A stretch of DNA of 12,088 nucleotides from Solirubrobacterales bacterium (GTDB taxonomy: Bacteria; Actinomycetota; Thermoleophilia; Solirubrobacterales; 70-9), in contig JASLJO010000220.1 in assembly GCA_030152505.1 (NCBI GenBank), forward strand, positions 1 to 12,088, read 5' to 3'. Below the pieces are notes generated by a model. That model searched no databases and was not told the DNA's origin. It was given only the letters and a program-made list of their open reading frames with translations. Position 1 is the first letter of the stretch. Every line of letters begins with the position of its first letter. Below are positions 1 to 7,660 of this stretch, one piece after another. A program made the position numbers and the translations under genes.

Positions 1-454
1 ACTGGTCGATGTCGACCGGTTCGGGCCGGGCCGCTGAGAGCGGAATCGTTTCGCCAGCCTCCAGGCCTTCGCTGGAATCGCCGGGGACAATCTGCAGGTA
101 CTTCAAGCCGAGTGGCGATTTGGGCCGGATGATCATCGTCGAGTTGGCCGGGATCGGTTCAGCGCTCTTGTCGAGGCTGAGGTCGAGTTCGGCGGCAACG
201 CGACCGTTGCCGACCTGGACCGGCTTGACTTCCTTGACCACCCCGACCCGCGAGCCCCCGATCCGTACCTCGTTGCCTTTGACCAGCGCGGTCGCGTTCG
301 GCACCCGCGCCTTGAGGTTGTAGGTCGAGACGAAGGGCAGGCCGTTGTTGGCGTTGTAGGCGAGGAAGACGGCGACGATCACGACCAGCACCGTGACCGC
401 TCCGACGATCGCCGGGCTGCTTGCCACTCCCTGTATGCCGCGGCGGCTTCTCAT
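1..454 (-). CDS. MCE-family (MlaD-domain) lipid-transport protein, N-terminal part
   Basis: The frame is open from an ATG at 454 to the left edge, giving 151 residues of a longer protein whose C-terminus lies outside the window. Residues about 14-33 form one hydrophobic membrane anchor (VTVLVVIVAVFLAY), preceded by a basic tail. Residues about 40-125 match an MCE/MlaD domain, with the characteristic stretch GNEVRIGGSRVGVV at 60-73 and a later SPLGLKYLQI at 113-122. MCE proteins form rings or tubes that carry lipids or sterols across the envelope, usually with a YrbE/MlaE permease and an ATPase, neither of which is visible here. The start is supported by an ATGA overlap at 451-454 with the stop of the preceding MCE gene, so the two are probably translationally coupled. 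The substrate cannot be read from the sequence. Confidence 0.9.
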   Translation of the reverse strand, partial: MRSRRGIQGVASSPAIVGAVTVLVVIVAVFLAYNANNGLPFVSTYNLKARVPNATALVKGNEVRIGGSRVGVVKEVKPVQVGNGRVAAELDLSLDKSAEPIPANSTMIIRPKSPLGLKYLQIVPGDSSEGLEAGETIPLSAARPEPVDIDQ

Positions 455-1983
455 GGCCCCAGCAGGTAGTCGAGGAGGGCACGTTGCGGGCCGGCGGGCT
501 TGGCCCTGGCGCCGAGCTGTTCGCCTTCGCCCAGCCCCGGCGATGCGGGAGCGGGGGCCGGCCTTGCCTGGCTCGGTGCGACGGCGCGTGGCTCGACCGG
601 TCCGATGCCGGTCGAGGTACCGCCCGTCTTCCCGCCGAGCTGTTCCTGCAGGCGCTGATAGAGCCGCACCGCATCGGCCTCCGAGGACGTTGCGCTGGAG
701 CCCGGCCCGTTGAAGTTCGCCGAGCAGCCCGACGTCGGTGCGGCCACGTAGTCGATGCAGTTGGTCAGAGCGGTCAGGCTCCGGGTGAAGTGACCGAACT
801 GATCGAATTCGTTGATGGCGCCGCCGCTGTTGTAGATCAGGTCGGCGAGGCCGTCGAAGCCCTTGTTCTTCTTCGTGCTGACGAGGAATTCGGCGAGTTC
901 GGAAACCGGGGTCGCGCCGCTGCGGCCGAGATCGCGGAGCTTTTCGATCACCGGGTCCGCGGCACGGAGCTTCGGGCCCGCCGTTTCCCCGTTGGCGCCC
1001 AGCGACTTGAATGAGACGGTCGAGGCCGCCGAGAAGGGAGTCAGCGCCCTGGTCGCCTTGGTCAGCGCCGGGGCGGCCTTGGCGAGCGATTCGGAGACCG
1101 GCGTGCCCGCCTTGGAGAAGTATTCGAGGCTGGCCATCGTCTGCCGCAGCTCGCGCAGGAAGGCAGGGAGCTTCTGCAGTGACGCTTCCAGCGCCGGGCC
1201 CTTTTCCGAACTGGCCTGCCCGGCGGCGCCGGCGTTGGTGAGGAAGCCGGCAACGCTGCGACGCTCGCGTGAGAGCGGGCCGAGGATCCGCTCGGAATCG
1301 GCGGAGAGCTGCGCCAGCTGGTCACGCTGGGAATTGAGAATGCCGAAGACGCGGTCGACGTCGCGCAGGACTGGGTTGGCGCGCTTGACCACTTCCTCGA
1401 TGTCTTCGCCGCGACCGGCTAGGCCGGCGCCAAGTTCGTTGAGGACCAGACGGAACCGCTGCACGTAGGTCAGCTGGTTGATGTTGTTGATCAGGTCCGG
1501 GTCGACGCTGGTGCTGTTGTTCTCGAACGGCAACAGGTACTGCCCGGCGCCCGGTTGCCCGTCCTCGATCTGCTTCAGCGGCGGTGCGGGCTTGGAGCCC
1601 GGCGCCCGCGGCAGGGTCGGGCGGCAGTCGACGAACTTCTCGCCGATCAGTGACTGCGGCCGGATCAGGCAGCTCGCGTCGCTGCGGAAGTCCTGGAAGC
1701 CGGGGTCGGTGATCTTCATCGCGATCACCGCTTTGCCCGGCACCGCCATCGGCTCGCCGTCCTTGTAACTGTCGACCTCACCGGGCATCGTCACCCCGAC
1801 CGATTCGATTTCGCCGACGTTGGCGCCGGCGATGCGAACTTCCTCGCCGGCGACCATGAAGCCGCCGCTGTCGAAGATGCCGCGTACGACGTAGCCGCTG
1901 CCGCTGCCGCCCCCGGCGGAGACCAGCATGACGACGACCACGATCGCGGCGACCAGCCCGGCTGCAAGTAGCCATTTCCTCAT
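451..1983 (-). CDS. MCE-family (MlaD-domain) lipid-transport protein
   Basis: This 510-residue protein has an N-terminal membrane anchor at residues 4-23, then an MCE/MlaD domain at about 30-120 (VAGEEVRIAGANVGEIESV is the core motif). A long, mostly helical region follows to about 400, of the kind that forms the tunnel in actinobacterial MCE proteins, then a Pro/Ala-rich tail. Two Cys pairs, C105/C120 and C399/C410, could form disulfides outside the membrane. An ATG 30 bases further upstream exists, but the ATG at 1983 overlaps the previous stop as ATGA (1980-1983), exactly like the junction at its own 3' end, and puts the anchor at the N-terminus. It is the middle gene of three MCE genes in one unit. 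The family assignment is firm and the substrate is unknown. Confidence 0.92.
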   Translation of the reverse strand: MRKWLLAAGLVAAIVVVVMLVSAGGGSGSGYVVRGIFDSGGFMVAGEEVRIAGANVGEIESVGVTMPGEVDSYKDGEPMAVPGKAVIAMKITDPGFQDFRSDASCLIRPQSLIGEKFVDCRPTLPRAPGSKPAPPLKQIEDGQPGAGQYLLPFENNSTSVDPDLINNINQLTYVQRFRLVLNELGAGLAGRGEDIEEVVKRANPVLRDVDRVFGILNSQRDQLAQLSADSERILGPLSRERRSVAGFLTNAGAAGQASSEKGPALEASLQKLPAFLRELRQTMASLEYFSKAGTPVSESLAKAAPALTKATRALTPFSAASTVSFKSLGANGETAGPKLRAADPVIEKLRDLGRSGATPVSELAEFLVSTKKNKGFDGLADLIYNSGGAINEFDQFGHFTRSLTALTNCIDYVAAPTSGCSANFNGPGSSATSSEADAVRLYQRLQEQLGGKTGGTSTGIGPVEPRAVAPSQARPAPAPASPGLGEGEQLGARAKPAGPQRALLDYLLGP

Positions 1984-3383
1984 GGTCCGGGTGGCGCGTC
2001 GGCCGGGTTGCATTCCGAGGGGCTCACAGCCGAGCCCGCGAACGGTGGGTTGACGAAGGGGTTGGAGCCGTCGCCGGCCGATTGGGTACCGGCGCCTGGG
2101 CAGGGGCGGCGCACGCCGGCCGAGCTGCCGTATGCGTCGTACTGTTCGCTCGGTGAGATCGGTTCCAGCTCACCGTCGCTGCTGTTCCGTTTGAAGATGT
2201 TGAGCGCCAGCTGGGCGCGGGCGTAGTGACCGTTGCCGTCGTAGTAGCCGGCGACCTGCCCGAGCTTGCCGAAGCCGTTGAAGATGTCGGGGGTGTAGCT
2301 GCGGGCGAAGTTGAGCGACGGCTGGAACGCTTCGATCCCCTGCTCGGCATGCGGGAAGGACCTGGATGCGCGTTCCTGCACGACCGGCAGGAAGGAGAGC
2401 GCTTCGGCGGCGTCGTTGGCGAAGCCCTGGCGGCTGTTGGTGAGGCGCAGGTTCTTGAAGACCGGGACCGCTTTGGAGAGCACCGGCCGCAGTTCACTGA
2501 GGAAGGACGCCAGGTTCTTGGTCGCCGGCTTGGCCGTTTCCACCAGCGGGTCGACGTCGTCGAGCGCGGCGCGCAGGTTGACGAAGGTCGTGTTGGCCTG
2601 GCGCATGAAGGGGGGCAGCGCCCGCAGCGTCTGGTCGAGCGCCCGGTTCTGGCCGGCGATCGCGCCGAAGGCGGTGTTGGCATTGGAGATCGCGCTGGAG
2701 AGCGTCGCGCCACGCTGGGCGACGGCGGTGGAGAGCTTGCTCGAGCTGACGACGAAGCGCTCGAGCAGGCGCTGATCGGCGTTCAGTTCGCCGACGAAGG
2801 CAGTGGCGCGGTTGAGCCCGGGGCCGAAGTACCTGAAGGTTTCGTTCGCGTCCTGACCTCGGTGGGAGAACTGTTCGGCATTGCCGCGCACGAACTCGCC
2901 AAGGGCGCGCCGTACGGGCGTCGGGAAGGTGTTGAGGAGCTGATCGAGGTCGACCTCGGTCGTCGTCGAGCCGAGCCCGAGGGTCGCGCCTTCCTCGAGT
3001 GGCGGGTTGCTGTTCGGGCCCGGGCTGACCGAGATGTAATGGTTGGCCACGCCGGAGAGCGAGGTGGCGCGAATCACCGCGGTCGAGCCCTCGTGCAGCT
3101 CCTGTTCGGAGCTGATTTCGATCTCGGCCAGGTTGTCGTCGGTGAGACTGATGCTTTCGACCGAGCCGACCGCCTGGCCGCCGATCAGAACCTGGTTGTC
3201 GGGCACGAGCTGGGCGGCGTTCTGGAAGACCAGCTTGTACTTGTGCCCGCCGCCGCCGCCGAAGACGACCACGCCGAGGGCGATGACGACAACCGCCAGC
3301 GCCGCCAGCGCCGCGATGCGGGCGGGCGTCACCCCCCGGCTTTTCGCCGGGCCTTTCTCCTCGCCTAAGGGATTAGCGGCCAC
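1980..3383 (-). CDS. MCE-family (MlaD-domain) lipid-transport protein
   Basis: With a GTG start at 3383 the protein has 467 residues: a short charged N-tail, a membrane anchor at about 23-42 (IAALAALAVVVIALGVVVF), an MCE/MlaD domain at about 50-135 (VPDNQVLIGGQAVGSVESI), a long helical region, and a C-tail with two Cys. It is the first of three MCE genes and overlaps the next by ATGA. The start is uncertain. The frame stays open to a GTG at 3467 (495 residues), and a third GTG lies at 3332 just before the anchor. None has a well-placed ribosome site, as a GGAGG lies 24 bases before 3383. The gap to the upstream MMPL stop at 3525 is about 141 bases. It holds a TTGACT on this strand (3490-3495) but no convincing -10 at the right distance. 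It may be co-transcribed with MMPL or have its own promoter. Confidence 0.87.
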   Translation of the reverse strand: MAANPLGEEKGPAKSRGVTPARIAALAALAVVVIALGVVVFGGGGGHKYKLVFQNAAQLVPDNQVLIGGQAVGSVESISLTDDNLAEIEISSEQELHEGSTAVIRATSLSGVANHYISVSPGPNSNPPLEEGATLGLGSTTTEVDLDQLLNTFPTPVRRALGEFVRGNAEQFSHRGQDANETFRYFGPGLNRATAFVGELNADQRLLERFVVSSSKLSTAVAQRGATLSSAISNANTAFGAIAGQNRALDQTLRALPPFMRQANTTFVNLRAALDDVDPLVETAKPATKNLASFLSELRPVLSKAVPVFKNLRLTNSRQGFANDAAEALSFLPVVQERASRSFPHAEQGIEAFQPSLNFARSYTPDIFNGFGKLGQVAGYYDGNGHYARAQLALNIFKRNSSDGELEPISPSEQYDAYGSSAGVRRPCPGAGTQSAGDGSNPFVNPPFAGSAVSPSECNPADAPPGP

Positions 3384-3524
3384 GGATCGTCGCTTGCGGT
3401 TCCCCCGCCTCCATACAGGGAAAACTTGCCGCCGAATCGTATCCGAGCGGTCAGCCACCACGCGCACGGCGCCGCCTGGCTTAACTCGAAGTCAACGCGC
3501 TGCAAACCGCGCACGAACGCGGCG

Positions 3525-6500
3525 TCAGACGTTGAGCCTGGGCAACACCCGCGCCAGCGGCCGCGGCAACCACCAGACACGGTCCCCGAGCAGCAGCATC
3601 AACGCCGGCAACAAGACGATCCGGACCACCGTCGCATCCAGCAGGACAGCCACCGTCAGGCCGACGCCGAGCTGGCTGATCGTGGCGATCGATGCGCCGG
3701 CGAAAGCGATGAAGACGGCCATCATGATCGCCGCGGCCCCGGTGATCACCCGCGCCGTCCGCTCCAGCCCGAACTCGACCGCGGCGGCGTTGTCGCCCTG
3801 GCGGTCATAGCTCTCGCGCATGCGCACGAGCAGAAAGACCGCGTAGTCGATCGAGAGGCCGAAGACGACGCCGAAGATCGCCGTCGCACCGACCGCATCG
3901 ACGTAGCTGTGCCCGCCCAGCGGCCAGTCTTCGGGCAGGTTGAAGAGCAGGGTGAGGACGCCGAAGGCGACCGCGACCGTGGCCAGGTTGAGGCCGACCG
4001 CAATCGCCGCCAGCGGCAACGCGCGCAGCACGAGGACGAGGACGAGGAAGGTGGCGAGGGCTATCGCCGCGACCACGAAGGGAATCCGATCACGGGTCAC
4101 CCGGCTGTAGTCGTTGAGCTGTGGCGGTCCCCCAGCGACGCCGGTTTCAAGCCCCGCTTCGCGGCCGAGGGCCTCCGCCTCGGTGTCGAGGCGCTTGTTG
4201 AGCGCGATCGAGCCGGGGGAGTTGAAGGTATAGCGGGAGATCACCAGGATCGCCGCGGCCTGGCCACCGTCGCCCAGGTCGACCACTTCCGCCGCGCGCT
4301 CACGCGGCCTGGGCCGGGCGCCGTCGAGGGCCGAGAGGACGAAATAGCCGGAATCGAAGATGCCCGGGGTGGCACGCTGGACTCGCCGTGCCCTGCGCTT
4401 CAACGAAGCCGAGCTGGAGAGCACCTGCACGGTGGCCCGGCGCAGCCCTGCCTGCAACGGATAGGACTCGCTGTAGCCGCGGCCGAGGTTTTCTTCGAGG
4501 GCGGCGGCGCCGTTGCGCAGCCGTGCAATCCCTCCGGCCAATGCGGTGGCGCCCGCGCCGAGCCGGGCCACGCCACTTTCGAGGCCTCCTGCCGCGCGGG
4601 CCAGGCGTGCCGAGCCGTGGGCGAGCTTTTTGCCCGCCCCCTCGAGCTTCTGCAAACCATCCGAGAGTCGCGTCGCGCCGTTGCTCAGCCGCTTGACCAG
4701 GGCGACTCCGGAGGCCAGCCAATCGGTCACCTGCTTCGATTCTTCGGCGTCTTCGACCAAGCCCGTCTGCAGAGCCGATAGTTCGGCCGGCAGGCCAGCA
4801 TAGTCAGGGGCGTAGGCAACGCCGCTGGCGGGATCGGTGCCGCTCACCGCCGCGAGTGCGCGCTGGACCGCCGCCAGCGCCGCGCCGAAACCGGGGTCGG
4901 ATTTGCCGACCGTCATGCCTTCGAGCTGGCCCAGCGCCGTCTTCAGCTGGGATTCGGCTTCCGCGGCGGGCGGCTGCAACCGCGGCACCGTCTGTTTCGA
5001 GACTTCGTTGAGCGATTTCTGCAGACGACGGGAGCGGACGAGAGCGTTGCGATTCAAGTTCGGGATCAGGCTCTGCAGGGCGAACTTGACATTCAGCCCG
5101 GCGATCGCCGCCTTGTGCTGAGCGCCGGCGAGGCGGCGGGTGCCGTCGGCGAAGGTCCCCAGGGCATCGACCGCGCGGCTGCTGCCGGCTTCGGCCTGAG
5201 CCAGACCCGCGGCGAGCGCCGCGGCACCGTCCTCCGCCTTGCCCGACCCCTCGGCCAGCAGACCGGCGCCATAGCTCGCCTTGGCGATCCCGCCGCGCAG
5301 CAGGGCGACCCCCGAGGCGGCCCGGCCGAGGTTGCGGCCGAGGCGACCAAGCTGTGCCAGGGGACCCGATTCGCCGCCGGTGGCGAGCAGGGCGCTCGCC
5401 TGGCGCAACGGTGCCACCGCCTTTGAGATCTGCGCCGGCCCAACGACTGCCTGCACGCCTGGTTGGGCCGCGATCCTGTGCTGCCAGCGGCTCAGCGCCG
5501 CCAGCCGTCGCGGTTCGGTGACGGTGCCGTGTTCGGCGGCGGCCACGACCACGAACGGCGCGTCGTAGCCGGGGCCGATCGAGCGCTCGATCAGTTCGAA
5601 GTCCTGGCGCGCCGGGTCGTCATGGGCCAGCTGCGTCTGACTCGGCGGGCCGGTCTTGAGGCCGATCGCGGGCGCGGCCAGCACGAGCACGACCAGCCCG
5701 ATCGCGATTGCCACCGGTGCCGGGCGGCGCAGCGCGGCGCCGACCAGCGTCATCAGGCGCGAACGGCCCGCTCCCGGCGCCGGGCCGATCCGCCACCGGT
5801 CGATGTTCGGGCCGAGCAGCGTGAGCACGGCCGGGCCGACGATGACCGCGGTCAGCACGCTGAGCGCGACGACGAGCAGCAGGGTCGCCGCCAGCGAGCC
5901 GAGCAGCGAGCCTGGCACGATGAAGAAGGCAACCAGCATCGACAGCATCAGCGTGCTGCCGGCAAAGGCCGTGGTTCGCCCGGCGGTGCGCCGCGTGGCG
6001 CGGGCGGCGTCGCCCGGCGTCGCGCCGGCGGCGAGCTCTTCTCGGAAGCGCGAGACCATCAACAGGGCGTAGTCGACACCCAGCGCCAAGCCCATCATCG
6101 TGCAGACGACGAGCGCGAAGGAGTCGACGCTGAACCAGTTGGTCAGGATCGACAGCAGGCCGCGCGAGGCGATCACCGTCGCCGCGCCGAAGGCGAGTGG
6201 GATCGTCGCCGCGACCGGCGAGCGGAAGACCAACAGCAGGACGATCAGGAGGATCGGCAGGGCGATCAGCTCGCCGCGCTCAGTGGCGGCGATCGAGTCG
6301 TCCTGGATCGACCGCGAGAGCGTCGCATAGCCGGTCTGGGTCCAGCGCACCGGCGAGTGGATGCTCGCCGCGAGGATGTCGTTCAGTTCGGGAACGGTGT
6401 CGTTGACGGCCTCATCGATGCCGACATGGAAATCGACGATGACGATCGCCCGTCGGGGGCCGGGGCGAAGGCGCTGTACGGCGCCGAAGTCCCAGGGGGA

Positions 6501-6824
6501 GAGCGTGGTCACCGCCGGGCTGTCGCGGCGCAGGGCACGGACCAACCGGGGACCCTGCCGATCGAGCTGCTCCTCGGGCCCGCGCAAAAGGATCACGAAG
6601 GGGGAGCTGTCGCCGAAGTGCTCGCGCAGCATGTGGTTCGCGCGGGCGGATGACGTGCCGGGGATTTCGAGACTGCTCGGGCTCAGCTTCCCCTCGAGGC
6701 CGGCGCCCAGGGCGCCGAGCACGATCAGCAGCACGAGCGACACGGCAAGCACACGTCGCTCGCCGCGTCCGCTCCCCCTGCTCCCCCTCGAGGCCACCGT
6801 GCTAGTTTGGCGATCGGGGCCCAC
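3525..6824 (-). CDS. MMPL-family (RND superfamily) membrane transporter with a long coiled-coil insert
   Basis: This is a two-fold repeated RND/MMPL transporter of 1099 residues. Each half has one lone membrane segment (about 24-43 and 370-389), an extracellular domain, and a cluster of membrane segments (about 185-340 and 912-1080). The paired Asp-Tyr of the proton relay is present in both halves: LGVDYALL with D251/Y252, and LSIDYAVFLL with D993/Y994. The second extracellular loop is enlarged. Residues about 465-780 contain Gly-rich heptad-like repeats of the form xxLxxG, as in some Gram-positive MMPL and YhgE/Pip proteins. MMPL proteins export lipids, siderophores or drugs. Here the three downstream MCE genes suggest a lipid-type substrate (inference). 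The start is a GTG at 6824, but a GTG at 6797 (1090 residues) is equally possible. Neither has a clear ribosome site, and 6824 abuts the ribosome site of the divergent gene. Confidence 0.92.
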   Translation of the reverse strand: MGPDRQTSTVASRGSRGSGRGERRVLAVSLVLLIVLGALGAGLEGKLSPSSLEIPGTSSARANHMLREHFGDSSPFVILLRGPEEQLDRQGPRLVRALRRDSPAVTTLSPWDFGAVQRLRPGPRRAIVIVDFHVGIDEAVNDTVPELNDILAASIHSPVRWTQTGYATLSRSIQDDSIAATERGELIALPILLIVLLLVFRSPVAATIPLAFGAATVIASRGLLSILTNWFSVDSFALVVCTMMGLALGVDYALLMVSRFREELAAGATPGDAARATRRTAGRTTAFAGSTLMLSMLVAFFIVPGSLLGSLAATLLLVVALSVLTAVIVGPAVLTLLGPNIDRWRIGPAPGAGRSRLMTLVGAALRRPAPVAIAIGLVVLVLAAPAIGLKTGPPSQTQLAHDDPARQDFELIERSIGPGYDAPFVVVAAAEHGTVTEPRRLAALSRWQHRIAAQPGVQAVVGPAQISKAVAPLRQASALLATGGESGPLAQLGRLGRNLGRAASGVALLRGGIAKASYGAGLLAEGSGKAEDGAAALAAGLAQAEAGSSRAVDALGTFADGTRRLAGAQHKAAIAGLNVKFALQSLIPNLNRNALVRSRRLQKSLNEVSKQTVPRLQPPAAEAESQLKTALGQLEGMTVGKSDPGFGAALAAVQRALAAVSGTDPASGVAYAPDYAGLPAELSALQTGLVEDAEESKQVTDWLASGVALVKRLSNGATRLSDGLQKLEGAGKKLAHGSARLARAAGGLESGVARLGAGATALAGGIARLRNGAAALEENLGRGYSESYPLQAGLRRATVQVLSSSASLKRRARRVQRATPGIFDSGYFVLSALDGARPRPRERAAEVVDLGDGGQAAAILVISRYTFNSPGSIALNKRLDTEAEALGREAGLETGVAGGPPQLNDYSRVTRDRIPFVVAAIALATFLVLVLVLRALPLAAIAVGLNLATVAVAFGVLTLLFNLPEDWPLGGHSYVDAVGATAIFGVVFGLSIDYAVFLLVRMRESYDRQGDNAAAVEFGLERTARVITGAAAIMMAVFIAFAGASIATISQLGVGLTVAVLLDATVVRIVLLPALMLLLGDRVWWLPRPLARVLPRLNV

Positions 6825-6831
6825 GGAGGGG
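6825..6831 (+). promoter_or_regulatory. ribosome binding site GGAGGGG
   Basis: GGAGGGG sits 7 bases before the ATG at 6839, which is ideal spacing and fixes that start. It lies directly against the upstream-most GTG (6824) of the divergent MMPL gene. The control region shared by the two genes must therefore be very short or overlap coding sequence. Confidence 0.8.
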
Positions 6832-6838
6832 ACCGAAG

Positions 6839-7606
6839 ATGCGGAAGACTTTGTTAAGGACGTTGGTCGTGCTGGCAGTTGTCGGCTTGGTCGGCGCGGT
6901 GGGGGCCGAGGCGATCAAGCTGCGGATCGGCAACATCGTCATCGTCGGCGACGGCGGCTTTTCACCGACGAAGCTGCCGAAGCACGAAAACGCGCCGATC
7001 AAGCTCTTCGGCCACGCCACCTTCAAGACGGTCGACGGCACCCGGCCGTCGCCGTTGCGCACGCTGACTCTCGAATTCGACAAGCACGGTGCGGTCGAGA
7101 CTCGGGGCCTGCAGAAATGCTCGATGGCAAAGCTGGTGGCGACGACCACGCCGACGGCGCGCAAGCTCTGCCCCGGGGCGATCGTCGGCAAGGGCTTCGG
7201 CACCGGCGTGGTGGAGCTGCCGGAACAGCGCCCGATCAAGGTGTCCTCGCCGCTGACCCTCTTCAACGGTCCGGTCAAGCACGGCAACCCAACCGTCCTC
7301 GGGCACGCTCACATCGACTATCCCGGGCCGACGACGTACGTGATCCTGATCGAGATCCAGAAGGTCCACCACGGGCGCTACGGCTTCAAGACGGTCGCCA
7401 ACTTCCCGAAAATCGTCAACGGCTACGGCTCGCCGACCTCCGGCCATCTGACGATCGGCCGCGAATGGACCTATCACGGCAAGCGGCTCAGCTACGCCAA
7501 CGCCCACTGCGCTGACGGAAGGCTGCAGGCAAAGGCCGCATTCAGCTTCGAAGACGGCAGCTTCGTCCAGGGCACCGTCTTCAAGCCCTGCACCGTGCGC
7601 AGGTAG
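6839..7606 (+). CDS. secreted 4-Cys protein, first of a tandem paralog pair, function unknown
   Basis: The product has 255 residues. It starts with a typical signal peptide: a basic n-region (MRKTLLR), a hydrophobic core at 8-22 and an AEA site at 23-25. The mature part has no membrane segment, so it should be exported. It has no motif of a known enzyme that I recognise. It aligns without a gap to the next gene product, with about 105 of 255 positions identical by hand count. Shared blocks include DGGF (38-41), LPKH (46-49), LEFD (78-81), AIVG (114-117), PLTLFNG (138-144), VLGHA (153-157) and VFK-x-C (247-251). Four Cys (94, 111, 224, 251) are invariant and probably form disulfides. The gene is divergent from the MMPL transporter and 14 bases from its furthest start, so joint control is possible. 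I believe similar proteins occur in Thermoleophilia genomes as hypotheticals, but cannot check this here. Confidence 0.85.
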   Translation: MRKTLLRTLVVLAVVGLVGAVGAEAIKLRIGNIVIVGDGGFSPTKLPKHENAPIKLFGHATFKTVDGTRPSPLRTLTLEFDKHGAVETRGLQKCSMAKLVATTTPTARKLCPGAIVGKGFGTGVVELPEQRPIKVSSPLTLFNGPVKHGNPTVLGHAHIDYPGPTTYVILIEIQKVHHGRYGFKTVANFPKIVNGYGSPTSGHLTIGREWTYHGKRLSYANAHCADGRLQAKAAFSFEDGSFVQGTVFKPCTVRR

Positions 7607-7607
7607 C

Positions 7608-7637
7608 AGCGGCCGCGGGCCGCTACCCTGGTGGGTA
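7608..7637 (+). other. two short inverted repeats between the paralogs
   Basis: Directly after the first paralog's stop there is a perfect 7-base stem with a 3-base loop (AGCGGCC 7608-7614, GGCCGCT 7618-7624). It is followed by an alternative 5-base stem with a 4-base loop (TACCC 7624-7628, GGGTA 7633-7637). A weak T-run (TTTT, 7646-7649) follows 8 bases later. This could be an inefficient terminator or an mRNA-stabilising element that sets the ratio of the two products. There is no proper U-tract, so a terminator call would be weak. Confidence 0.4.
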
Positions 7638-7660
7638 CCGGGGTGTTTTAGGAGGCGATG

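Noticed and set aside
451..2013. Start of the middle MCE gene at the ATG at 2013
   Set aside because: It would put ten Arg-rich residues before the membrane anchor and overlap the previous gene by 34 bases. The ATG at 1983 gives the same ATGA junction as the next pair.
3426..4781. Long plus-strand frames (451 and 396 residues) opposite the MMPL gene, and a 380-residue frame at 2226-3368
   Set aside because: They are compositionally biased antisense shadows of clear MMPL and MCE coding sequence and show no recognisable motif.
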